Positions 20,801 through 30,740 of a stretch of DNA of 64,000 nucleotides are shown in pieces. The DNA is from Bromus sterilis. Its lineage: Eukaryota; Streptophyta; Magnoliopsida; Poales; Poaceae. Position 1 is the first letter of the stretch. Every line of letters begins with the position of its first letter. The translations under genes were made by a program, and so were the position numbers. Where the stretch lies: assembly GCA_950022295.1 (NCBI GenBank), contig OX465597.1:183705016-183769015 (forward strand), in the 5' to 3' direction. The notes beneath the pieces were generated by a model. It saw only the letters and a list, made by a program, of their open reading frames with translations, was not told the DNA's origin and did no database searches.

Positions 20801-22479
20801 CACTATTACTTACGTTACCAGATTTTACTAAGCAATTTGAAGTTGAATGTGATGCTAGTGGTATAGGCATTGGTGGTGTTTTGATGCAAGAAGGTAGACC
20901 TATAGCTTATTTCAGTGAGAAGCTTTCTGGTGCTAGATTGAATTATCCTGTTTATGATAAAGAATTGTATGCACTTGTTAGAGTTCTTGAGGTTTGGCAA
21001 CATTATTTGTGGCCAAAAGAATTTATCATACATTCTGATCATGAAGCTTTGAAATATCTGAAAGCTCAATCTAATTTGCATAGACGCCTAGCGAAGTGGG
21101 TTGAGTTCATTGAGTCTTTTCCCTACATCATCAAGTATAAGAAAGGGAAAGATAATGTTGTTGCTGATGCTCTCTCTAGGAAGAATATGTTATTGACACA
21201 TCTTGATGTTAAAATTCCTGGATTAGAGAGTTTGTGTGATTTATATGCAACTGATCATGATTTTGCTGAACCATATCGTTTGTGTTTGCTTCGAAATGCA
21301 TGGGACAAGTTCCACATCCATGATAGATTTTTGTTTCGAGCTAACAAACTTTGTGTTCCAGAATCTTCTGTGTGTTTGCTATTGTTGCATGAATCACAAG
21401 CAGGAGGATTGATGGGTCACTTTGGGCGTGAGAAGACATTACTCATGCTTGCTGATAATTTTTATTGGCCCAGGATGAGGCGTGATGTGGACAGGTTTGT
21501 TCGACGCTGCATTGTATGCAACACATCCAAGTCCAAGCTGAAGCCTCACGGTTTGTATACTCCACTATCGACTCCCACCACACCTTGGGAAGATATTAGT
21601 ATGGACTTTGTGTTAGGATTGCCACGCACTAAATTTGGTCATGATAGTATATTTGTGGTAGTGGATAGATTTTCCAAGATGGCACATTTTATTGCTTGCC
21701 ATAAGAGCGAAGATGCGTCGCATGTTGCTAACCTGTTTTTCAGGGAGATTGTACGCTTGCATGGAGTGCCCAAGACCATTGTTTCTGACAGGGATGTAAA
21801 GTTTGTGAGCTACTTCTGGAAGACACTTTGGGGAAAGTTGGGAACAAAGTTGATGTTCAGTACTACATGTCATCCCCAAACTGATGGTCAAACGGAGGTG
21901 GTCAATAGAACATTGTCACAATTATTGCGAGCTATGATCAAGAAAAATCTGCGCGAATGGGAGGAGTGTTTGCCACATGTTGAATTTGCTTATAACAGGG
22001 AAGTACACACTACTACTCACCTTTGTCCTTTTGAAGTGGTATATGGTTTCAAGCCTATTACACTTCTTGATTTGCTGCCTCTTCCATTGCAGGAACGAGT
22101 TAATATGTACGCATCCAATCGAGCAGATTATGTGAAGAAGATCCATGAGAAGACCCGAGAGGCTATTGAGAAGCAAGGCAAGAATGTTGCTTCTGCAAGG
22201 AACCAGTCACGGAAGCAAGTTCTATTTCAACCTGGAGATATGGTTTGGGTACATTTGCGCAAGGATAGATTTCCAGGGATGAGGGATTCCAAGTTGAAGC
22301 CGCGTGGTGCTGGTCCTTACAAGGTGTTAGCCAAGATCAATGACAATGCCTACTCGATTGATATTCCCATTGCCGAGTTTGGTGGCGCTAGCAACAGTTT
22401 CAACGTTGCTGATTTATCACCATACATGGGAGATGACCTTGGAGCGTCGAGGTCGACGCCTTTTGAAGGGGGGGGGTAG
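17833..22479 (+). CDS. E3 gag-pol polyprotein, intact
   Basis: The 1548-aa frame encodes all enzymes of a Ty3/Gypsy chromovirus. In order: coiled-coil-like N-terminus (residues 1-90), Gag core with FDGYALRWWESV near 190-205, CCHC knuckle at 384-397, protease active site with D482 (IDGGSC), RT with YFDD at 858-861, RNase H with D1007, E1044, D1069 and D1112, integrase zinc finger (H1186, H1196, C1226, C1229) and catalytic D1258, D1319 and E1355 with the canonical 35-residue spacing. The C-terminus has LSPYMGDD in place of a chromodomain, like CRM elements. The stop TAG overlaps the polypurine tract, two bases before the 3' LTR. No stop or frameshift is present, so the protein could be functional. 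Activity is not shown by sequence alone. Confidence 0.93.
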   Translation: MSQSGFDVMQKQDKDAAVTWEVYEGLRDHLAGMFNKSADAIDTNVKAVQLKVDATEAAVTTMQQQLAAIQQSLQQMTTSVTGIQAAMVQRQPDAQEDDGSVHGDNADLRGNHGRGRGLQGPVRQLPLGLGARRIPIQEADVLSKPKFNIPKFDGSTDVEEYLTWELKMEKLWRLHDYPEDKKIKIASSEFDGYALRWWESVLTEIHETNGQPIRTWRDMKATMKARFVPTNYLQTVFDKLQQLKQGTMSVDAYYMEMEMLLQRARVREEVEMTMQRFLHGLKFNIKSIVRHHQYYNMNDLLHLAREAESQLAEEAQLKSRYSTSSRFSPRTSSAAPMENYGANPRTSSSVSKPASNSSLAKKPAAPATSVGSNMSTARNREITCHACGNPGHFKRDCPNRKVMFVNQETGEYETGDDEDPSAFDDEGYHSEEGMDAFPSHAPTIVVSQCALTVQPHADSQRCNLFQTKALIGPNKACKVIIDGGSCRNLASKELCAKLNLKYSPHPNPYYVQWLSDSGEMKVNHMVRVNFEIGPYKDSIDFDVVPMTVCHLLLGRPWLYDRHVQHNGRANTYHLEFKGKKVNLHPMSPQQIVNESRQKVEVNVEPTRENNLITVSDNITKSARETSLLTLATKEDMREFSEDPTAIPLVLMYKGEFLVFNDNHRISPGVATVLQDFDDVFPAEVPAGLPPLRGIEHQIDLIPGATLPNRAPYRTNPQETKEIQQQVQALLDKGYIRVSLSPCAVPVILVPKKDGTWRMCVDCRAINNITIRYRHPIPRLEDMLDELCGAAIFSKIDLRTGYHQIRMKEGDEWKTAFKTKFGLYECLVMTFGLTNAPSTFMRLMNHVLREFIGHFVDVYFDDILIYSRNEFEHADHIRQVLQVLGDSKLYANLEKCTFAKDKVIFLGFVVSKHGVEVDSSKIEAIQNWPTPMNVSQVRSFHGLAGFYRRFVKNFSTIAAPLNELTKKGVPFVWGVAQDLAFDELKRLLTSALLLTLPDFTKQFEVECDASGIGIGGVLMQEGRPIAYFSEKLSGARLNYPVYDKELYALVRVLEVWQHYLWPKEFIIHSDHEALKYLKAQSNLHRRLAKWVEFIESFPYIIKYKKGKDNVVADALSRKNMLLTHLDVKIPGLESLCDLYATDHDFAEPYRLCLLRNAWDKFHIHDRFLFRANKLCVPESSVCLLLLHESQAGGLMGHFGREKTLLMLADNFYWPRMRRDVDRFVRRCIVCNTSKSKLKPHGLYTPLSTPTTPWEDISMDFVLGLPRTKFGHDSIFVVVDRFSKMAHFIACHKSEDASHVANLFFREIVRLHGVPKTIVSDRDVKFVSYFWKTLWGKLGTKLMFSTTCHPQTDGQTEVVNRTLSQLLRAMIKKNLREWEECLPHVEFAYNREVHTTTHLCPFEVVYGFKPITLLDLLPLPLQERVNMYASNRADYVKKIHEKTREAIEKQGKNVASARNQSRKQVLFQPGDMVWVHLRKDRFPGMRDSKLKPRGAGPYKVLAKINDNAYSIDIPIAEFGGASNSFNVADLSPYMGDDLGASRSTPFEGGG
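22462..22477 (+). promoter_or_regulatory. Polypurine tract of E3
   Basis: TTTGAAGGGGGGGGG lies just before the 3' LTR. It also encodes the terminal EGGG of the polyprotein. Confidence 0.85.
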
Positions 22480-22480
22480 A

Positions 22481-23434
22481 TGATGAGGACATCCTTACTA
22501 CCAACACATCTCCAGTTCGTCATGAAGAACAAGTTGATTCAACAAAGAAGAAGGATGATGAAATCAGAATTGGACCTATTACAAGAGCTCGTGCAAAGTT
22601 GATAGAACAACAGGTGAACTCGCTCTTAATAGATTCTGATATGTTATGTAATGAGAACTTTATACTGCCTAACTCTTTGTATGTTTGCATAATCAGGTAT
22701 CATGACGAAGAAGAGGATCCAGAAGGAGGAGAAGATGAAGGAATCTCCAACTTTCGGACGTCCGACACTTTTCGGACGTCCGACATCGGAGGCCAGGAGC
22801 TACGACGCCGCGATGACCTTGAGTTACAGAAGGGTTACGGAACTCCGACGAGTTTCGGACGTTCCACACGACGGACGTCCGACATGGAACGGACGTCCGA
22901 CACGGAGATCTTCGCGACGGCTCCCGAGTACAGTACCGATCCGGAAGACCGACACGTTTCGGACGTCCGACGCATCGGACGTCCGAAACCCATCGGACGT
23001 CCGAAACTGCCTGCGCGCAGATCTGACGGGCTGCGGCCTTGTATCCGGGTTTGACAACCCCTAGCTTATAAACACCGGACCCCCTGCGAGTTTTAGGGTC
23101 AGACCACGTTTAGATAAACCCTAGATATTGAGAATAGCATCAAGCTTTCCTCTTGAATCATTAAGACTTCAATTCATATCGATCTGAAGTTCTTCTACTG
23201 CAAGTTTTGTGTGATCTGTTGTTCCACTGGGGAATTAGTAGATTGCAATCACCGTCTCGTGGTCGACGGCTACGTTGCGCAAGTGTGTGAAGTTTTGAAT
23301 ATCCAAAGGGTAGAGAGCTGTCGCATTGGCAACAGGGATCTAGCGAGGAGAGTTCATCGGCTACATACAAGTTATCTATCATCGCCCTCATATTCACCGT
23401 CCTCTTACTGAGAAGATCGGGCCACCCCCTATCA
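22481..23434 (+). repeat. E3 3' LTR
   Basis: 954 bases, collinear with 16169-17122 without indels. About 22 substitutions were counted by eye (about 97.7 percent identity). Confidence 0.93.
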
Positions 23435-23435
23435 T

Positions 23436-25244
23436 AGTCTTGAGGAATTATCGGAGGACCATCGCCGAGCTTATGAGGAGTACAAGAAGGAACGTGAAGA
23501 GAAGGAGCTGCACGTCAAGAAAGATCGCCAAGGAAATATTGCTCCGATTGGAGAAATCAAGTTCCCTCCTCTTCATGTTGAACAAGTTAAACCCTCTGTG
23601 AGTACTACCTTTTCCCCTGAACAATGGGCTGAAATTGATAGTCGTATTACTGGTGACAATAATCTAGTTTACCGAGCTTGCGTTGAGACTACTAGTGCTC
23701 AAAATAATATGCCTCCATTATCTAGTGGTAGTGTTGGTGCACGTGCTAATTTGGGAAACCCTAGTTCAGTTTTGCCATTATCATCGGCGCCTCCTATGCC
23801 GATGAATTATTTTCCTACCTACACAAATCAAGTTGTAGCTTCACCTATTAATCCTATCATGAGTATGCCAGGTTCGGTGGCAACGCCGAACCAAACTTTG
23901 TTTACAGGTAGGGATAATATTGGATCATTGCTCAATTATGGTTCGGTATACACACATGTAGCCCCAAACCATACTCATGTGCCCGTGTCACAAGCAACAT
24001 CGTCTAATACAGACGATGCGTTAGCTAACCTTAAAGAGGAGATGACCAAGATGCTTAGAGAAAACATTGGTGTGGAATTACCTAGGAATCGGATGTATCA
24101 AAAGCCGTATCCTGAATATTTCGATGAAATTCAATGTCCTTCAGGATATAAAATTCCTGATTTTTTTAAGTTTAGTGGGGGTGGCACAAAGACTACATGG
24201 GAGCATATTAGTTAGTATTTGGCTCAATTGGGTGAAGTAGCTTCATCAAAAGAGCTGAAAATACGTTTGTTTCCTTTATCATTGACTGGTACTGCTATTT
24301 CATGGTTTTCATCTTTGCCGCATGGTTCTATTCTTGCATGGCCTCATCTTGAGCAAAAATTTCATGATCATTTTTACAGTTGTGATAATGCACTTAAACT
24401 GTCACATCTTACATCGGTTAAACAAAAGAATGATGAATCGAGCTCCGATTAAGTCAAGAGGTTTAGGGACACAGAAAACCATTGTTATAGTTTAGTGATA
24501 AGTGAGAGGGATTTAGCTGATCTTGTAGTTAACGATTTGAAAACTTACATTGAAGATAGGTTAGAAGGCCATGAGTTCTTAACTATTAATCAAGTCTTGC
24601 AAAGGGCTTTAGGTCAAGAGAGCCGTGGCAAAGAAAATAAAGAGGTGCTTAGATATAAGATTGATCGTCCTAAGGTGAATATGATTGAATACGATAGTGA
24701 TTGTTCGGACGATGAAGCTAATGTCTATACCGCTGAGTTTGTCTGGACATCCAAGGCCAAAACTTTCACTTGTCAAGATTTAAAGCCGATTCAGAAGAAT
24801 CGTGATGATAATATGAAGTTTACTTTTAACATTGCTAAATGTGATACAATATAAAATGTCTCACGCTTTACCGCCGTTTGTGGAGCTAAAACGGCGTGCA
24901 TATTGCAGGTATCATAATTCTTTTTATCATGCTACTAATGATTGCAATGTTTTTCGACGACAGATAAAATTGGCCATTAATGACGGACGATTGAATTTTT
25001 CTGAGATGCAAGTTGATAAGAAGCCCTTCCCCATGAACACTATAGATTTGGAGGGGAGGAAGATGTTAATTAAGACTGACATAGACGAATCAGCTAACAA
25101 GGACAATGTTGTCATTGGTGAATCCAGGAAAAGCAAGGATGGCAGCAAGGTCTCAGAGAGGCAAGAGGTGCTTGACAAGCAACCCGGTGGTGGGGAGATT
25201 ATCAAGATCACCATCAAGAATCCTACACCTGGGGGAAACCACAA
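23436..25244 (+). pseudogene. B gag, main part
   Basis: The frame continues from 16168 with a charged segment (EEYKKEREEKELHVKKD). Next come FFKFSGGGTKTTWEHIS, a TAG at 24213, and the Gag core (YLAQLGEVASSKELKIRLF, then ISWFSSLPHGSILAWPHLEQ). A second stop follows near 24450, then VKRFRDTENHCYSLV. A frame change near 24850 leads to a cysteine/histidine segment YCRYHNSFYHATNDCNVFRR, the Tat-type zinc-binding motif. The protein would form the capsid. The first stop is TAG where relatives have glutamine. Confidence 0.78.
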
Positions 25245-26768
25245 GTGCAAGAGAATACTCGTGTCAGATTTGTCAAGCCCAAGAGTCCGGAAATTGGCAG
25301 GTGGAAGACAAATGAAGCTAAAGTGCAACGCAAGAAAATCAAGCCAACTTTTGATATGTTGCTGTCCAAGTATGCCAACCAAGCGGCTTGTTCTAGCTCT
25401 AATCGGTCATCACGTTTGAAACGTTCAAGGTCACCTCTTAAGCAGGAATTTCAGCGTCGAGCAAGGCCATATGGGTCATGGGTGCCAGCCCCAAGGATGG
25501 CGCCACCCCCTTATGCGCCGCCCCCTTATGGGCCATACTATACAGGAGGATTTTATGGTAGATGGGAGCAGCCCCCAATGGATCCTTATGCTTTTCATCC
25601 AGGGTGGGCATCTCCTAGAAGATCCGTGCATGAGAGGATTTCTTACCCCATACAAGACAGTTTGAGTTATGGTGCCAATCGTTCAATGCAAAGTCATCCA
25701 AAGGAAGCTAGCGGGAAAATGTGGCGTGCAAAGTCGCCGAGTGCTATAATTCCGAATTCCGCTAAGCCGAAGGAAGATGGGCTTGGTGTCAAAACCGTTA
25801 TGGTGGGCACCGAGGTGCTAAAACTCAAAGAGCCGATTGTTATTGGTGATCCGGCTATTTCAAGTGATGGTGTGGTGGCTGTCCCGCAAGGTCCTATGGC
25901 TAATGATCATGAAGCCAGTACAAGTGAGGTCAATCCTAGAGACCCCAAGTATACTCAAACTAAATTGTGTCCTCCCGGTTTATCCAAATCACAAAAGAGG
26001 ATATTGCAGCGCATGAGGAGACATGAAAAGGTGGAGCAAGAGTTAGAGAAACTGAGGGACGAGTGGTTCAACAAAGATCGTCCCATGGTGCCCGCGGCGA
26101 AGGTGTGTAGGCCTAAACAAATAGATAACACGGTGGCTCTCCCAACGACGGTAGTTCCAAGAGAGGATGATGCAAATGATATTGTATCATCCATACCATG
26201 TATCACTTCTCCTTCACTTGAGAATACATCGGAGTCAGTGGATATGCATGAAGAAGAGGAGTTGCTAGATTATGAGCCTACGCCTGTACGTGAAAGTATG
26301 GATATTAATATGGTGTTCTACTTACCCGCTAAATTTCGTGTCGTAGATGAAGAAGGGGAGGTGGCTACTTTGGATTTTGGCCCTAAAAATGCTATATTCG
26401 AGAAGCCGAAAGAACCGGTGACGCACTTGAGGCCATTGTACCTCAAAGGTCATATTAATGCATCACGGGTCTCTAGGATGCTTGTTGATGGTGGTGCTGT
26501 TGTGAATCTCATGCCCTATTCGGTCTTCAAAAAGTTGGGTTTGAATGAGGCAGACTGGATAAAGACCAATATGGTGCTCAATGGATTTTAAGGCAAGGAA
26601 AAAACTGAAGCCAAAAGTGTCATGTATGTAGAGCTTACGGTGGGGATCAAGACTTTGGCTACCGCGTTCTTTGTTGCTGAGGTGCATGGTAAATACAATG
26701 TCATACTCGGGCGCGATTGGGTTCATGCAAATCAATGCGTACCATCAACTATGCAGCAGTTCTTTATT
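25245..26768 (+). pseudogene. B gag C-terminus and protease
   Basis: A long frame carries a proline/tyrosine-rich segment (APPPYAPPPYGPYYTGGFYG), a charged helical region (SKSQKRILQRMRRHEKVEQE), then the protease with MLVDGGAVVNLMPYSVFKKL (catalytic D codon at 26487). A TAA at 26589 interrupts it. The same frame goes on with FFVAEVHGKYNVILGRDWVH, the protease flap and ILGRDW end, to a TAG at 26769. This is the Tat-lineage retropepsin, broken. Confidence 0.78.
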
Positions 26769-26771
26769 TAG

Positions 26772-27521
26772 TGGGTTGATGAGGAAGTGGAGGTTGTTCA
26801 TGCGGATAATTCGGCCTGTGTTGCTTTGGCTGATGCACCAGTGGATTGGCAACATCCACATGCTACTTGCTTGACGGGGCGCGGCTTGTCAGATTTTGAT
26901 TTTCTTAGCGCCACAAAGAATGGTTTCGTGCCCGTGTCTCTAAACCTGGTTGGAGGTAACCGGCTCCAAGGAACAATGCATTTAAATGGATTCTAACTCC
27001 GAGTGGTTGCAGAAGCGTCTTGAAGAATATCGGTCCAATGGGAACGATATATTCAAGTCAATAAAAGAGTCAGAAGACATGGATAAGCTAGGACAAAGTT
27101 TTGCGTCGGCTGATCCATTAGAGGAGGTAGACATAGGAGATGGATCAATTCCTAGGCCAACGTTTGTAAACAAAAATCTGGAAGCCGATTGTAAAGTTAA
27201 AATAATAGAGCTGTTGAAAGAATATATTTGTTGTTTTGCATGGGAGTATCATGAGATGCCGGGTTTAAGCCGAGAGCTAGTTGAGCATCGGTTGCCTATA
27301 AAGAATGGTTTTACGCCTTATAAATAAACAACTAGAAAGTTTAATCCTAAAATATATGACCGTATCAAGGAAGAGATCGGTCGATTTCTTAAAGCTATAT
27401 TAGACCTTGCAAGTATGCTGAATGGATTTCTAATATCAAGCCTGTAGAGAAGAAAGGGTCCAACAAGGTGAGGGCGTGTATTGATTTCAGATATTTGAAT
27501 AGAGCTACGCCTAAAGATGAG
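26772..27521 (+). pseudogene. B linker and N-terminal reverse transcriptase, before C
   Basis: WVDEEVEVVHADNSACVALA continues the previous frame. Further frames give ECHEMPGL-like and RLPIKNGFTPYK segments, and after stops and shifts VRACIDFRYLNRATPKDE, the RT fingers motif. The coding sequence is cut at ATGAG by element C and continues at 43786 with YPMPIANML, so K-D-E-Y-P-M-P reads through when C is removed. Confidence 0.75.
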
Positions 27522-27956
27522 TTACGGGGATCGGCCCCGGCAAATCCCATGGTCAGGGACCCTGGGTTAGTCATAGAGAAGGCACAGGTTCGACAATACT
27601 CGTCGGCTAACAGGAGAAGCACTTCTTGCTCGATATCATTGCGTGAGGAGGCGATTACAGAGGAGGCCAGGCGAGTTCTCGCAAGACCAGGTGAGTAGAT
27701 GTGTATCGGGTTGATCTGGACGTCTCCCCTCCCAGCCTTTATATACTAGGCTAGGTGTCGGGGAGTTCGTACTAGGTTACCAAGATAGTTTGCTAGTTCT
27801 AGTCTTGCCTTGTACGGCAAGTTGTGCCTTCCATACTAGTCGTGGGCTCCTACGTCGGTGCCTGGTTGGGCCAGTCGTGGCTTCTCAACGGGCCTTCTGT
27901 CTTCGTACTCACCAAGTAGCCTCACATGCAGGAGTCGTGGGGTCACCCCCTCGCCA
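27522..27956 (-). repeat. C 3' LTR
   Basis: On the minus strand it runs from TGGCGAGGGGGTGACC to CCCCGTAA. The terminal dinucleotide is mutated relative to the 5' copy (CCCCGTCA). A TATATAAAG box is at 27737-27745 on the minus strand. Confidence 0.88.
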
Positions 27957-27978
27957 GTAGCCCCCGAGTGCCTGGGGG
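27957..27978 (-). promoter_or_regulatory. Polypurine tract of C
   Basis: On the minus strand GGCACTCGGGGGCTAC abuts the LTR start. The same GCACTCGGGGGCT string is repeated in the upstream tandem array. Confidence 0.75.
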
Positions 27979-29188
27979 ACTCGTAGAGTCGTGCTGGGAC
28001 TCGAATTCGTCCATGCTTTATCGTTTGTAGGCGCGGCATCGCGGCGGGTCGCTGGCAGTTTTGAGCCATGACAATATCTATTTCGAGGGATTGCTAAGCT
28101 GAAAGGGCCCAAGGAGTCGACTGGTCGAGCCTTGGTGAATTTCCCTAGTGGAAAATACCGCAGTAGCCCAATAAGGCTCACATCCCTCAACATGAACTTG
28201 GAACGACCGGTGTCAAGCAAAGTCATGCCGCTGCAGGTATTATAGGATCAATTTCCGCCAGTCTAAGCACATAGCATGAGCACGTCCGGTCGGCTCTTTC
28301 TATCATGCGAGCGCATGGAAAAGGTCGGGAGTGAAATCTCTCTGCGGTAAGTCCCGGCCCGGTCATTCTGCGCAGCGGGGTCTTACCTACACGCTAAGCT
28401 TTGCGTGGTATCTCGGTACAGTGTGTCGTAGCCCAGACATAATTGTTTTTGTAGAGGCACAGAGCCTGGTTAGCGATACACCCACTTGGAATAAACAACC
28501 AAGTGATCTGTTTAGCAGTCACTCGCGGAATTTGTAATGAACTCAAGCGAGGAATAAAGAAGCACCCACTCGGAATGTCGTCGAGTGTGCGAGTAAGTCA
28601 TATTGTTGAATTGCTAAGTATTTTTTTGTGAGTAGTCACTCGAATGCTTTACTGTATTCGGGGTGAGGGAGCACCCGAGCTCTGAGAGTATGTTGTTTCT
28701 ACTGGTGCGAGTGATTACTCGAGCACATCTTTTCTTTCTGGGTGGGGGAGCACCCATACTCGAATAAAGGTACTCCCGATGGGAGTAAGTGGTTTTTTTT
28801 GGAATCAGAATTTTTTTTACCCCAAGAGATAGGTAGCCTTTGCTGTCGTTTTGCTTTTGCCTTGTATCCTGATCCTTCCTTTCTTGATATGATGCTTTGA
28901 TCAGTATTGGCATGATTTTTGATGACCTAAGATGACGTTTTAGCCTTCGAACCGTCTCGTCTTTTGGCCAGTTATAATGATGACTTGGGCGTCGTGATGC
29001 CTGGTGCCTGTTGGATTTCCAAGGCTTGTATGGGAAACAGGCAAGATTTGACGTGTCTTTTAAATAGTGCTGACCGTGTGAAAGCATCTTGTCTTGGAAT
29101 TCGGAACGCCCAGCGTGCTTGGTCTTTGTTTTAATGATGGTGCCGCCTGGGCTTCTTCGTGTTTTGCTGGTTTTCCCTTGGATTGTGT
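27979..29188. other. C 3' non-coding region upstream of the B3 unit
   Basis: These are 1.2 kb between the polypurine tract and the antisense promoter. Scattered degenerate blocks such as GGGGGAGCACCC and CTCCCGATGGGAGTA (28769; again at 30171-30187) resemble parts of the tandem repeats. No convincing coding sequence is present on either strand. Confidence 0.6.
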
Positions 29189-29196
29189 TATAAATA
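29189..29196 (+). promoter_or_regulatory. TATA box of the antisense B3 unit
   Basis: TATAAATA is followed by a 65-base leader rich in TC (CTTTCTCTTCTGATTCTTC) and the ATG at 29262. The orientation is opposite to element C. The arrangement is that of a compact plant promoter, but transcription is inferred. Confidence 0.55.
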
Positions 29197-29261
29197 CCTC
29201 CTTTGGTTTGCCTGTTCTAGGCATTCATTCTTCACATCTTTCTCTTCTGATTCTTCTTCAT

Positions 29262-30019
29262 ATGGCGCCCAAGCGTGGTGGTGGTGTGACTGGGCGAGGT
29301 TGTGGCCGCCGTGGTCGTGGTGGCCGCATGCCTCGTTCTTCACATGGTGGACGTCATGGTACCACGTCGGTGCCTTCTTCTTCTTCCTCCATGGAAGAGG
29401 GTTTTGGCGCTATGATTTTCTTTTGCGTGTTCTTAGCCGGAATGCTGCCCGAATTCCTCTTCCTTTCTCGTTTGCCTCCATTGCTTCTGAGCGTAACTTG
29501 AGGGGTTTCTGGCTCCGTCTTCACCGATGCGCTCATTCTTCTTCTTGGGTGGAGCTGGAAATTTATAATTCATCCTTGATTTTTCTTGGGTCTGGATGGA
29601 GGGCGTTTTCTTGTCGGTTGAATCTGCGCGACGGAGATAGCCTTTGCTGTCGTTTTGACGGCGAAGATACTATTATTATCCGTGCATTTGATGCTAGTGG
29701 AAATCGTCTGGATCCATACTTGGAGGAAACAAGCAGTGGTGATTCCGATGGCTCGAGTGATGGTTCGCCTGCTTCTCCCGTGTCTTCGTCTTCGGCTAAT
29801 TCCTCGGTCGATGGTGTTTGCTCTTCTAGTTCTAAGGATGAACTGGAGGTCAAGCCTGACGTCAAGCGACTGTGTCAGGAGGCCAGGCACCTTGTAGAAC
29901 TGGAGGACGGCGACCTTCTTCTTCATGGGCTGGGTTGCTACTTTGTCTGTGGTGATGCCCGTCAGATTGTGGCACGAAAGTGCCAATTATCTCAGCATGA
30001 GCACACATGTAGAAGTTGA
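29262..30019 (+). pseudogene. Antisense reading frame in C with a B3 DNA-binding domain (one frame break)
   Basis: The ATG at 29262 opens a frame with an RG-rich start (MAPKRGGGVTGRGCGRRGRG) and a serine run. At a short T-run near 29400 homology passes to the next frame, which runs to the TGA at 30017. That frame holds, over about 102 residues (29411-29716), a B3 fold pattern: YDFLLRVLSRNAARIPLPFS, FWLRL, WVELEI, GSGWRAFSCRLNLRDGDSL and IIIRAFDASGN. These match the plant B3 order of basic strand, LP-x-F, W-x-V, GW-x-x-F, L-x-x-GD and the FD-x-SG end. An acidic serine-rich stretch and a C-terminal segment with cysteines follow. B3 proteins bind DNA in the nucleus. Extra antisense frames are known in Tat elements, but I do not recall a B3 one. 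A captured host gene is the likeliest origin. Confidence 0.7.
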
Positions 30020-30074
30020 ATGTAGCCCATCTTGTAGTTCCACGGGTCCTTCTGTTGCGGCAACTGTCGTTTCG

Positions 30075-30146
30075 ACTTCTTTGTAATGAAATGACTTTCT
30101 TTTGACTCCTTTGTAATGAACTTTTCTTCGACTCCTTTGTAATGAA
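30075..30146 (+). repeat. Short direct repeats in the 3' flank of the B3 unit
   Basis: Three copies of (T/C)GACT(T/C)CTTTGTAATGAAAT-like sequence lie 55 to 130 bases after the stop of the B3 frame. They may be part of its 3' untranslated region, since AATGAA resembles plant poly(A) upstream elements. This is an inference. Confidence 0.5.
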
Positions 30147-30311
30147 ATTGTCTTCTCGGGTGCGCGCCAGCTCTCCCGATGGGAGTAGCCCTCGAGTTTT
30201 TAGGTGATCGCTTGCGATCGGGTGAAGACTAAAGAACCGTGCGATTTTCGATGCGAATTTCTTTGCCGGAGCTTCTGTTTTTGGGCGGGAGTCTTGCGTT
30301 CTGTTTTTGGG

Positions 30312-30650
30312 TAGCGTCTCTCGGGGGGATTTTTATACTCGAGCCCCCGAGTGCTTTTTTTAAGTAAAGGTCGCGTGAGCGAAGATAGCGTCTCTCGGGG
30401 GGAGTTTTATGCTCGAGCCCCCGAGTGCTTTTAAGTAAAGGTCGCGTGAGCGAAGATATCATCTCTCGGGGGGAGTTTGATGCTCGAGCCCCCGAGTGCT
30501 TTTAAGTAAAGGTCGCGTGAGCGAAGATAGCGTCTCTCGGGGGCAGTTTTATGCTCGAGCCCCCGAGTGCTTTTAATAAAGGCCGCGTGAGCGAAGATAG
30601 CGTCTCTCGGCGGGAGTTTTACGCTCGAACCCCCGAGTGCTTTTGAGAAG
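30312..30650 (-). repeat. Tandem 71-base repeats of C, about five copies
   Basis: Unit on the plus strand: TAGCGTCTCTCGGGGGGAG, then TTTTATGCTCGAGCCCCCGA, then GTGCTTTTAAGTAAAGGTCG, then CGTGAGCGAAGA. Five consecutive copies vary slightly and the last is partial. On the element's sense strand each holds TTCGCTCACGCGAC and GCACTCGGGGGCTCG. The array lies between the integrase and the B3 unit. Its counterpart in A has 67-base units. Confidence 0.9.
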
Positions 30651-30740
30651 ATGCTTTGGCAACATTATTTTATTCCTTCGAATTTTACATGGGTTGCCGA
30701 TCGGTGCTGCTGCCGATGTCTCTGATGATGCCTAGAGGAC

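Larger units (their letters stand above)
16169..23434 (+). mobile_element. E3: full-length, apparently intact CRM-like chromovirus
   Basis: The element is 7266 bases with 954-base LTRs of equal length, target duplication TAGTC on both sides (16164-16168, 23435-23439), a TGGTATCAGA primer site, one uninterrupted 1548-codon gag-pol frame and a polypurine tract. The LTR start TGATGAGGACATCC, the RSFHGLAGFYRRFV segment of RT/RNase H and the short C-terminal tail instead of a classical chromodomain fit the CRM clade. By-eye comparison of the LTRs gives about 22 mismatches. It lies in the gag of B. Confidence 0.93.

Noticed and set aside
28614..29087. 157-codon minus-strand frame next to the B3 unit
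   Set aside because: No family resemblance and low-complexity basic composition. It lies in the non-coding 3' part of element C.
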